A stretch of 20,574 nt of DNA from positions 1-20,574 of the forward strand of contig VFGQ01000097.1 in assembly GCA_009391605.1 (NCBI GenBank), in the 5' to 3' direction. This document shows, one piece after another, positions 1 to 9,447 of the stretch; within the stretch, counting starts at the first letter, position 1, and every line of letters starts with the position of its first letter. Made by a program: the position numbers and the translations under genes. This DNA comes from SAR202 cluster bacterium (lineage in GTDB: Bacteria > Chloroflexota > Dehalococcoidia > SAR202 > GCA-002694895). The notes under the pieces were generated by a model. The model worked only from the letters and a program-made list of their open reading frames with translations, searched no databases and had not been told where the DNA came from.

Positions 1-114
1 CAAAGCCAATAAAAATCCTGAATATTATTAATAGGTTTAGAATTATAAAGGAAAAAAAATGTAAAGGTCAATTAAATTAGATGTTTAGATTTTAAAAATT
101 TAATTGAATGATTA
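1..114. other. left-edge intergenic stretch downstream of gyrB
   Basis: This AT-rich stretch lies past the gyrB stop. No convincing gene is visible. A nine-codon open frame reads in from the left edge on the plus strand and stops near base 32, so the 3' end of an upstream plus-strand gene could lie here, but nothing identifies it. The remainder holds the inverted repeat listed separately. Confidence 0.4.
52..106 (-). terminator. possible weak terminator of gyrB (10-bp inverted repeat)
   Basis: CAATTAAATT at 69-78 and AATTTAATTG at 97-106 form a perfect 10-bp inverted repeat with an 18-nt loop. It begins 8 nt past the gyrB stop in the gyrB reading direction. Eight consecutive T (minus strand) follow at 59-52, about nine bases beyond the stem. 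The stem is nearly all A-T and the T-run is displaced, so this is a weak terminator candidate. It could be chance in such AT-rich DNA. Confidence 0.3.
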
Positions 115-2296
<2,182 letters not shown>

Positions 2297-2333
2297 TTAC
2301 TTGAATAATAAATTTTAACAAAATTATAGTAAA

Positions 2334-2363
2334 TTAACAATATAACTTAACATTATATATTAT
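2334..2363 (+). promoter_or_regulatory. putative sigma70-type promoter for ruvB
   Basis: A TTAACA -35-like box lies at 2334-2339. It is followed after 16-18 bases by TATATT (2356-2361) or TATTAT (2358-2363). The predicted transcript would have a leader of about 70 nt before the ruvB TTG. The first 19 bases match, at 17 of 19 positions, the promoter region of the second substrate-binding-protein gene at 16542-16560, which strengthens the call. Confidence 0.4.
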
Positions 2364-2437
2364 ATTTTTTAGCATTCAGTTTTCAGATACTATTTTTGTT
2401 AATATGTTATTAAGATAAATTTAAATCAGGCTAAATT

Positions 2438-3466
2438 TTGGAAAATAAAAGAATTATCAACCCGGAAACTTCTGTTGAGGATATTAATTCTGAGCTTTCT
2501 TTAAGACCTAGGAAATTTACAGATTATGTTGGTCAGAAAAGAATTAAAGAAACATTGTCTATAGCTATAAAAGCTGCAACTCAACGCTCAGAATCATTAG
2601 ATCATACTTTGCTTTATGGACCTCCAGGCTTGGGAAAAACAACTTTGGCTCATGTTATATCACATGAAATGAAATCTTCAATTAAAGTTACTTCTGGACC
2701 TGCAATTGAAAAGGCTGGTGATTTAGTAGCAATTTTAACTCGCATTCAAAAAGGAGATATTTTATTCATTGATGAAATACATAGGCTTAATAAAATTTCA
2801 GAGGAAGTTTTATATTCAGCTATGGAAGAATATAGAGTTTCATGGGTAATTGAACAAGGATTAAAAGCAAGAAGTGTAAACTTAGGAATACAACCATTTA
2901 CCCTTATTGGCGCTACAACTAAATATGGTATGTTAAGCGCCCCCTTAAGAGATAGGTTTGGTTCAGTTTATCGATTAGATTTTTATTCTGACACAGAAAT
3001 GTCAGACATACTATTACGATCGGCAAAAATATTAAAAATAACTGCGGATAATAAAGGTTTAAAAGAAATTGCTATAAGATCAAGGAAAACTCCAAGAATA
3101 GCTAACAGATTACTTCGAAGAGTCAGGGATTTTTCAGAAGTACAATCAAATGGGAAAATAAATACTGAAATAACTAAAAAAGCTTTAGATCAGTTAGAGG
3201 TAGATAATTTAGGATTAGATAAAATTGATGTTGAATTATTACTTTCATTAGTAACAAAATTTAATGGAGGCCCTGTAGGACTTCAAACATTGGCGGCTTC
3301 AATAAGTGAAGATAGTAACACTGTCGAGGATGTAATTGAACCATTTTTATTAAATTTAGGATTTATATCTAGGACAAACAGAGGACGAATTGCTACACAA
3401 TTAGCCTATAAACATTTAGGTATTAATATTGAAGATAAACCTACGCAAGGTAATTTGATGAATTAA
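2438..3466 (+). CDS. ruvB: Holliday junction branch migration ATPase RuvB
   Basis: RuvB is the AAA+ motor that, with RuvA, drives branch migration of Holliday junctions during recombinational repair. Visible motifs: Walker A GPPGLGKTT (61-69), Walker B with LFIDEIH (109-115), the sensor-1 region GATTK (158-162), the arginine-finger segment PLRDRFG (169-175) and the sensor-2 region TPRIANRLLRRVRDF (218-232). A C-terminal winged helix contains FNGGPVGL. At 342 residues it has the normal family length. The sensor-1 strand ends in Lys where most RuvB proteins have Arg. The start is TTG with only a weak AGG nearby. No plausible ATG lies before the conserved LRPRKFTDYVGQ region. ruvA and ruvC are not adjacent. 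The stop overlaps the convergent ABC exporter gene stop by 4 bp. Confidence 0.96.
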   Translation: MENKRIINPETSVEDINSELSLRPRKFTDYVGQKRIKETLSIAIKAATQRSESLDHTLLYGPPGLGKTTLAHVISHEMKSSIKVTSGPAIEKAGDLVAILTRIQKGDILFIDEIHRLNKISEEVLYSAMEEYRVSWVIEQGLKARSVNLGIQPFTLIGATTKYGMLSAPLRDRFGSVYRLDFYSDTEMSDILLRSAKILKITADNKGLKEIAIRSRKTPRIANRLLRRVRDFSEVQSNGKINTEITKKALDQLEVDNLGLDKIDVELLLSLVTKFNGGPVGLQTLAASISEDSNTVEDVIEPFLLNLGFISRTNRGRIATQLAYKHLGINIEDKPTQGNLMN

Positions 3467-5274
3467 TTTTGAAAAGCTGATTCTGTAAATTTATAATATT
3501 CTTTTTTAAGGCTCATTAGTTTTGAATGATTACCTTCTTCAGCAATTCTTCCCCCTTTGATAACATATATATTGTCTGATAATTTGATTGTAGACAATCT
3601 ATGAGCAATAACTATAGATGTTCTGTTTTTGAAAAGGACTTTTAATGCGTTTTGTATTTTTTGCTCGCTTATGCTATCGATATTAGAGGTGGCTTCATCA
3701 AGAATTAATATTTTGGGATTTTTAATTAAAGCTCTTGCAAAACCCATAAGTTGCCTTTGCCCCTGACTCATATTTACACCTCTTTCAGATACAGAGGTGT
3801 CATATCCATTTTCAAGTGAGATGATATAATCATGAATTCCTATTGATTTACAAGCGTTTATGATTTCTTCATCTGTTGCAGATTGTTGATTAAATTTTAA
3901 ATTTTCTTTTAAACTTCCTTGGAATAAAAAAGGATCTTGTAAAACCATTGCAATTTGTGATCCCAAATCTGATCTCGAGTATTTTTCTATTGGAATGTTA
4001 TCTAGTCTTAAATTTCCTTTATCTTTATTAGGTGGGTAAAGTCCGGTAATAAGGGATGCCAATGTTGTTTTCCCAGCACCAGTGTCTCCAATAAATGCTA
4101 CAGTTGAACCTTTTTGAATTTTCATATTAATATCTGTGAGAACTTCGATGTTATTATCGTATGAAAAGTGAAAACTTTTAAATTCAACATCACCTTCGAT
4201 AATATTTTTTGGCATATTGATTTCTACTTTATCGATTGATTTTTCTATATCTAAGAATTCAAATAATCTGGAGCCAGAAGCCATGGATCTTTGTATTTGT
4301 GTATATTGCATCATCAGATTTCTAATTGGGTCAAAAAGTCTTTGAATATATAAAACTGAAGCAATTATCACTCCAATTTCAGCAGCATCATTTAAGATTA
4401 ATTTACTGGCTACAAAAGCTGCAATAAGAATTGCAGTACTAGTAAGAATGTCTACTGGCGGCAATAAAGCTGAGGATAATTTTTGGGCTTTTAAAGCTGA
4501 ATTCAGATGATCATTAGTTTGACCAGTGAAGCTTTTATAGTTGTTATCTTCTCTATTAAAATTTTGTACTTCTTTTATACCGTTTAGATTTTCACTGAAT
4601 GATGAAAGAACCTGTGAAATTGCTATTCTTACAGTTATAAATGCTTTTTTTGCAACAGGCTGCCAGATCATGACAGCAATAAAGAGGAGCGGTACGACCG
4701 ATAAAGATGATATTCCAATTTTAAAATTCATTAATAAAAGTGTTGTGCAAATGCCCACTAAGCTAAGAATATCTGCTAGTGTCATAACAACAATTGAGAA
4801 TGATTCTTGTAATTGTGATGTATCTCCCATCAATCTTGACATTATGCTCCCAGATTTTGTTTCCTGAAAATAGTTTAAGTTTAGTTTTTGAAGATGGGAA
4901 AACATATCAATACGAATATCTCTGAGAGTATACTGCCCAACTCTAGCTAGATATATTTGTCCAATATAATTTGTTATCCATGCAGCGAACATGGTTAATC
5001 CAAATATTAATGAGATTTTGATTAATCCAGATTTTTGACTAGCAATACTTATATCTGCATTAATATAATCGTCAATTCCAATTTTAATAAAAAATGGAAT
5101 TAATACTGCTAAACCTGCGGATAGAAGTGTGCATATAGCTCCTATTGCAGAATATTTTTTATATCTCAATATATAAGGAGATATTCTTTTTATAACATTG
5201 ATGTCATATAATTTTCCGAACATTTCATCATCGCTGCCTCCCCTGGACATTCGTCCAAATGTATGTCCTATCAT
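3463..5274 (-). CDS. heterodimeric ABC exporter, MdlB/BmrD-type half-transporter
   Basis: This is a half-transporter with an N-terminal six-helix exporter membrane domain (about residues 35-325) fused to an ATPase domain. Walker A is GDTGAGKTT (396-404), the Q-loop Gln is 446, Walker B is LILDE (523-527) with the catalytic Glu527 intact, and the H-loop His is 558. The signature motif is MSQGQ (502-506) instead of LSGGQ. That pattern matches the MdlB/YheH partner of known heterodimeric multidrug or lipid exporters. It pairs with the gene at 5290-7035, whose own Walker B glutamate is replaced. The ATG start lies 15 bases after the partner's stop, so the two are surely co-transcribed and likely translationally coupled. 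The substrate cannot be told from the sequence: drugs, lipids or peptides are all possible. Confidence 0.9.
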   Translation of the reverse strand: MIGHTFGRMSRGGSDDEMFGKLYDINVIKRISPYILRYKKYSAIGAICTLLSAGLAVLIPFFIKIGIDDYINADISIASQKSGLIKISLIFGLTMFAAWITNYIGQIYLARVGQYTLRDIRIDMFSHLQKLNLNYFQETKSGSIMSRLMGDTSQLQESFSIVVMTLADILSLVGICTTLLLMNFKIGISSLSVVPLLFIAVMIWQPVAKKAFITVRIAISQVLSSFSENLNGIKEVQNFNREDNNYKSFTGQTNDHLNSALKAQKLSSALLPPVDILTSTAILIAAFVASKLILNDAAEIGVIIASVLYIQRLFDPIRNLMMQYTQIQRSMASGSRLFEFLDIEKSIDKVEINMPKNIIEGDVEFKSFHFSYDNNIEVLTDINMKIQKGSTVAFIGDTGAGKTTLASLITGLYPPNKDKGNLRLDNIPIEKYSRSDLGSQIAMVLQDPFLFQGSLKENLKFNQQSATDEEIINACKSIGIHDYIISLENGYDTSVSERGVNMSQGQRQLMGFARALIKNPKILILDEATSNIDSISEQKIQNALKVLFKNRTSIVIAHRLSTIKLSDNIYVIKGGRIAEEGNHSKLMSLKKEYYKFTESAFQN

Positions 5275-5289
5275 GAAAATCTCACAGTC

Positions 5290-7035
5290 TTAATTTGTAG
5301 TTTGTAATTCATATATATTTTTATATATTCCATTTAAATTTATTAAATGTTCGTGGGAACCGTATTCAGTAATTTCCCCTTTATCCATCACTGCAATATT
5401 GCTTGATTGTTGAAAATTGTTTAATTTATGAGCAATAGTTATAACTGTTCGTCCTGAAATTAATTTGTTAATAGCTTTTTGAATATCCTTTTCTGTAGTT
5501 GCATCAACGCTTGATGTAGAATCATCAAGTATAAGGATTGCAGGATCTAAAAGTAATGTGCGTGCTATGCTCAATCTTTGTTTTTGACCCCCAGATAAAT
5601 TTGCACCATTTTCAGATATTAAGGAATTATATTTATCCGGTAAAGAGTTAATATATTCATGTATTTGAGCTATCTGAGCTGCTTCAATTATTTTGTCCAT
5701 TGAAGCTGTTGGATTCCCATAATTGATGTTATTTTTGAATGTTTCATTAAAAATAAATACATCTTGATGCACATAACCTATATTTTTCCTAAGTGTACCA
5801 AGGTCGATTTCTTTTATATTTTTTCCATCTATATAAATTTCCCCACTAATTGGATCATAAAAACGTAGTAATAATTGAACCAAAGTACTTTTACCACTAC
5901 CAGCCTCTCCTGTAATTGAAATGCTTTCATTCTTATTAATTGACAAGTTTACTTTTTTTACACTATCAGATTTTGCATCAGGAAATTTATGAGAAACATT
6001 TTTAAAAATGATTTCACCTTTCATTTTGTAGAAGTTTGTATTTGCATTTGATGGATTTGCTATTTGTGGCTTTGTATCTAATATTTCAAAGATTCTTTTC
6101 CCACAAGTTGATCCTCGGGTACTTGTATTTAATAGCCAACCTATCATTCTTACCGGCATAGCTAGGAGTTGCATATAAAACATAAAACTTGTTAAATCTC
6201 CAATACTCATTTCTCCATTTATTACCTTTAATCCTCCTATAGCAAGTATTAAAGCTAATGTAGCCCAATAAGCGAATAAGACTGTAGTCATTGTAATGGC
6301 TCTGAAATTTTCTACATTAATATTTAATTGTTTAAATTCTTCATTTGTATTACTAAATTTGTTAATTTGATGACTTTCAGCATAAAATGCTTTAACAACT
6401 TTGATACCGTTTAAATTTTCTTGTAACAAGGCATTTAATTCAGCATTTTTTTCTTGAACTTTCAACCATATTTGTCTTAATTTTAAACGCATTCTAGCTG
6501 CAAGAAATCCAGATAAAACTAAAAATGAACATGCATATATAGCCAGTTCAAAATTTTTAATTAAAAGCAAGATTATGCTACCAAAGAACATTAAGAAGAC
6601 ATAAGGAGATCTTACTATTCCCATTGGAATAAACATCCTCATTCCTTCTATATCGACTATTACTCTGGACATCATTTCTCCGGTATGTGTTTTATCATGA
6701 AAATAAAAATCCAGTTTTTGTGTCTTATCATATAGTTGATCTCTTAGTACTTTAGAAACTTTAAATGACAAGGCTTCTCCAAAATAGTTTTGCCCATAGG
6801 AAAATACACCTCTGGTACAACCTAATGAAAATAAGATTATTAAAAGTAAAGTGAGGTTAAGAGATTCGTAAATTGATTCATTACTTGAATCGGGATCAAT
6901 TTTATCCACAATACCGCCAAGTAATTCAGGGATGAGAAGATAACTGGCTACGGCACCAACAGTGCAAATGTAACCAAGTATTAAATAAAGTTTGAAATTT
7001 AAAGTATAAGAAGCTATTCTTAATAAAATATTCAT
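5290..7035 (-). CDS. heterodimeric ABC exporter, MdlA/BmrC-type half-transporter
   Basis: First gene of the two-gene exporter operon. The membrane domain (about residues 15-305) contains the usual hydrophobic segments and the coupling-helix motif ENLNGIKVVKAF near 206-217. In the ATPase domain, Walker A is GEAGSGKST (376-384), the Q-loop Gln is 424, the signature is canonical LSGGQ (480-484), Walker B is LILDD (501-505) and the H-loop His is 536. Asp505 stands where consensus ATPases have the catalytic Glu. This is the hallmark of the MdlA/YheI-type subunit, which contributes the degenerate nucleotide site. The start is ATG with only a weak upstream AGAG. The 118-bp gap to the divergent peptidase gene must hold its promoter. 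The substrate is unknown. Confidence 0.9.
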   Translation of the reverse strand: MNILLRIASYTLNFKLYLILGYICTVGAVASYLLIPELLGGIVDKIDPDSSNESIYESLNLTLLLIILFSLGCTRGVFSYGQNYFGEALSFKVSKVLRDQLYDKTQKLDFYFHDKTHTGEMMSRVIVDIEGMRMFIPMGIVRSPYVFLMFFGSIILLLIKNFELAIYACSFLVLSGFLAARMRLKLRQIWLKVQEKNAELNALLQENLNGIKVVKAFYAESHQINKFSNTNEEFKQLNINVENFRAITMTTVLFAYWATLALILAIGGLKVINGEMSIGDLTSFMFYMQLLAMPVRMIGWLLNTSTRGSTCGKRIFEILDTKPQIANPSNANTNFYKMKGEIIFKNVSHKFPDAKSDSVKKVNLSINKNESISITGEAGSGKSTLVQLLLRFYDPISGEIYIDGKNIKEIDLGTLRKNIGYVHQDVFIFNETFKNNINYGNPTASMDKIIEAAQIAQIHEYINSLPDKYNSLISENGANLSGGQKQRLSIARTLLLDPAILILDDSTSSVDATTEKDIQKAINKLISGRTVITIAHKLNNFQQSSNIAVMDKGEITEYGSHEHLINLNGIYKNIYELQTTN

Positions 7036-7153
7036 GTTGAAGTAGTTAATTTCTCTAACTTTTTATCTTTGAGTATCTTAGGCTTATTAATTTTTTTTTC
7101 CAATACACAAATACATTAATTAAAGACAAAATTATAATAATAAGGAGTAAATA
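7036..7153. other. divergent intergenic region between ABC exporter and S9 peptidase
   Basis: 118 bp that must contain promoters for both flanking operons. On the minus strand, TTGGAA (7103-7098) with TAAGAT 17 bases on is one candidate for the exporter operon. On the plus strand AAGGAG at 7142-7147 is a good Shine-Dalgarno site for the peptidase. A T9-10 run at 7090-7099 may bend the DNA. No terminator or operator stands out. Confidence 0.35.
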
Positions 7154-8968
7154 ATGGTAAATCTTGATATTAAAGAATTAATTAAAATACCTTATTCTTG
7201 TTCGCCTACATCATCTAGCGACAAAAAAAGAATCGCTTATTTAAATAACAAATCTGGAACACCTCAAGTTTGGCTTTGCGATGAAAATAATGCTCACAAA
7301 CCTCTCACTAATTACAAAGAAAGAGTTGCGCTGGTTTCATGGTCTCCAGATGATAAATGGATCCTTTTTAGTATAGATAAAGGTGGAGATGAAAATTTTC
7401 AAATAAAGCTTATAGATACTTCAGATTATACTAATATAATTTCTTTATCAGATGATATGACTGTACGAAATGATTTTGGAGGATGGAGTACTGATGGAAG
7501 TACTATTGTTTATTCATCTAACAAAAGAAATGCAGCTTATTTTGACTTATACACTCAAAAAATCAATGAGGAACCCAAGCTTGTTCATCAAACAGCAAAT
7601 GATGTTCACAGTGTTGCTTTTAAAGCTTATTCAAATGATTTAAAAAAGATAGCATTTACAGAAGAACGTACAAATAGATATCAATATTTGAAAGTTTTAG
7701 ATATAGAGTCAGGTAATATTACTCAGCTTTCAGATGACAATTTGAAAGGTGGTTTTAAACAAGTGATATTTACTGAAAATGATGATGAGATTATTTTGAT
7801 AACTAATGAAGGAAAGGATTTTTCGGGAATTGCTAAATTAAATTTACAATCTAATGTGCTCAGTTATATTTATTTAGAAGATCATGAGATGGAATTTTTT
7901 GAAATGGATTCTGAAAATAATCGATTAATATTTTTTATTAATGATCGAGGATATTCAAAATTGGGAATATTAAATTTATCAAATAATGATTCTAAAATTT
8001 TAGATAGTCCGCATGAAGTTACTTTTATGGAACCTACATATGGATGGGGGGCATGTGTATTGGATGAGTCGAATATATTATTGACTATTAATGCAACAAA
8101 TCAAAATGGAGAAATTATTAAGTTTAATTTAGATACTCAAAAATATGAATTTTTCAAAAAAGCTTACGAAGGAGATATTAAGTTAAATGATTTGCCAAAA
8201 CCCACATTGCATTACTTCAAAACTTTTGATGACAGAGATATCCCATTCTTTTTTCTTAAACCAAATAATTTTAAGCAAGGAGAGGATAATCCTATATTGA
8301 TACTTATACATGGTGGTCCGGAAGGACAGGAAAGACCAACATTTAAACCAGAATTACAGTATTTGGTAAATCAAGGTATAGGCATTCTTTTACCTAATGT
8401 TAGAGGTAGTGGGGGATATGGAGAGTCATACGGACATCTAGATGATACTTATAAGAGGATGGATTCAGTTAAAGATATTGAATATCTATGGAAATGGGTT
8501 GTGGAATCTGGATGGGCATCCAAAGATAAAATTGCTGTAATGGGAGGAAGTTATGGTGGATTTATGACTCTTTCATGTATAACCGTTTACCCGGATTTAT
8601 GGGCTGCGGCAGTAGAATTGTATGGAATGGTTAATATGGTTACATTTTTTGAACATACTGCATCTTATAGAGCTCAACATCGAGCATATGAATATGGAGA
8701 CCCTATAAAAGATCGTAAATTACTAGAAGATATTTCGGCAATACATAAAATTGATCAAATTGTTACTCCATTATTGGTTTTACATGGAGATGAAGATCCA
8801 AGAGTCCCGATGTATGAAACCGAACAGCTTGTTAGTGAAATGAAAGAAGCAGGAAAATCGGTTGAATTTGTGAGATTTTTAGATGAAGGGCATGGTTTTG
8901 TAAAAGAGCCGAACAGAATAAAAGCTTATACTTCAATTGCAGAATTTTTAACTAAATATCTACTTTAA
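7154..8968 (+). CDS. S9 family serine peptidase (acylaminoacyl-peptidase/prolyl-oligopeptidase-like)
   Basis: Serine peptidases of this clan cleave short peptides. The N-terminal ~340 residues contain beta-propeller/TolB-like repeats (for example VSWSPDDKWILFS at 61-73 and GGWSTDGSTIVYSS at 109-122). The C-terminal ~250 residues form an alpha/beta-hydrolase domain. The catalytic triad is readable as Ser466 in GGSYGG (464-469), Asp548 in HGDEDPRVP and His580 in DEGHGF. HGGPEG (386-391) supplies the oxyanion region, and NVRGSGGYGESYG (415-427) is a family hallmark. No signal peptide is seen, so it is probably cytoplasmic. The start is ATG with AAGGAG 6 nt upstream. It heads a compact run with the GNAT and MFS genes and fits the peptide-import theme. 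The exact specificity (acylaminoacyl, dipeptidyl or prolyl) is not determined. Confidence 0.92.
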   Translation: MVNLDIKELIKIPYSCSPTSSSDKKRIAYLNNKSGTPQVWLCDENNAHKPLTNYKERVALVSWSPDDKWILFSIDKGGDENFQIKLIDTSDYTNIISLSDDMTVRNDFGGWSTDGSTIVYSSNKRNAAYFDLYTQKINEEPKLVHQTANDVHSVAFKAYSNDLKKIAFTEERTNRYQYLKVLDIESGNITQLSDDNLKGGFKQVIFTENDDEIILITNEGKDFSGIAKLNLQSNVLSYIYLEDHEMEFFEMDSENNRLIFFINDRGYSKLGILNLSNNDSKILDSPHEVTFMEPTYGWGACVLDESNILLTINATNQNGEIIKFNLDTQKYEFFKKAYEGDIKLNDLPKPTLHYFKTFDDRDIPFFFLKPNNFKQGEDNPILILIHGGPEGQERPTFKPELQYLVNQGIGILLPNVRGSGGYGESYGHLDDTYKRMDSVKDIEYLWKWVVESGWASKDKIAVMGGSYGGFMTLSCITVYPDLWAAAVELYGMVNMVTFFEHTASYRAQHRAYEYGDPIKDRKLLEDISAIHKIDQIVTPLLVLHGDEDPRVPMYETEQLVSEMKEAGKSVEFVRFLDEGHGFVKEPNRIKAYTSIAEFLTKYLL

Positions 8969-8979
8969 TAAATATTTTG

Positions 8980-9441
8980 ATGCAAGGCAATATTTTTTGT
9001 ATTTATGAAGCTGATTTAAAAGATTCTGAATGGCTTGATAAATTTGAAAATAAATTGTTTATAAATAATCGCAAAAATATTTATAAAAATATTTTGAAAT
9101 CCTATGAAAATAATGATTATTTTATTTTCATAGGATTTTTAAACGATGCAAAAATTGGATATATAGTTGCTCAAACTATTCATGATGAACTCAATATATA
9201 TAATTTGGCTATACTAGAGAAGTATAGAAATAAAGGATTTGCTAGCAAATTATTGTGCTATACTTTTGAACATTTGAGCAGGGAAATAAATTCTGTTTAC
9301 GTAGAGGTAAGAGAAACAAATTTTCAAGCTTTGAGCTTCTATCGGAAATTTGGGTTCATTGAATATAATATAAGAGAAAATTACTATTCATTCCCTACTG
9401 AAAATGCTATTTTAATGCAATATAAATTTCAGAGTGATTAA
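8980..9441 (+). CDS. GNAT family N-acetyltransferase, RimI-like
   Basis: Acetyl-CoA-dependent N-acetyltransferase of about 153 residues. Motif A is visible as NLAILEKYRNKGFASKLL (75-92); R83-x-x-G86-x-A88 is the pyrophosphate-binding signature. Further on, EVRETNFQALSFYRKFGF (109-126) followed by RENYY is the pattern seen in RimI-type protein N-terminal acetyltransferases. Substrate assignment is tentative. It starts 11 nt after the peptidase stop without a clear Shine-Dalgarno site, which suggests translational coupling. I prefer ATG 8980 over the TTG three bases upstream. The coding sequence contains an unusually long perfect inverted repeat (see 9074-9138) covering residues 40-53. It is not adjacent to tsaB or tsaD, the common rimI neighbours, so it may be a paralogue with another target. 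Confidence 0.85.
   Translation: MQGNIFCIYEADLKDSEWLDKFENKLFINNRKNIYKNILKSYENNDYFIFIGFLNDAKIGYIVAQTIHDELNIYNLAILEKYRNKGFASKLLCYTFEHLSREINSVYVEVRETNFQALSFYRKFGFIEYNIRENYYSFPTENAILMQYKFQSD
9074..9138. repeat. tandem hairpins inside GNAT coding sequence, including a 17-bp perfect inverted repeat
   Basis: The main element has arms at 9097-9113 (AAATCCTATGAAAATAA) and 9122-9138 (its exact reverse complement) with an 8-nt loop at 9114-9121. TTTTT at 9136-9140 closes it like an intrinsic terminator. Immediately upstream, AAAATATTT (9074-9082) and AAATATTTT (9087-9095) form a second 9-bp hairpin with a 4-nt loop. Both lie wholly within codons for a plausible GNAT N-terminal half, so the repeat coexists with coding. 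It could form an RNA hairpin affecting transcription or stability of the peptidase-GNAT-MFS message. No function is established. Confidence 0.8.
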
Positions 9442-9447
9442 ATAATC

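Noticed and set aside
7133..7138. Perfect TATAAT upstream of the S9 peptidase gene as its -10 box
   Set aside because: It lies only 15 bases before the ATG, so transcription would begin inside or after the Shine-Dalgarno AAGGAG, and no -35 box is seen 16-18 bases upstream.
7991..8004. 14-bp palindrome TCTAAAATTTTAGA inside the peptidase gene
   Set aside because: It has no loop, is short and A/T dominated, and is expected occasionally by chance in such DNA.
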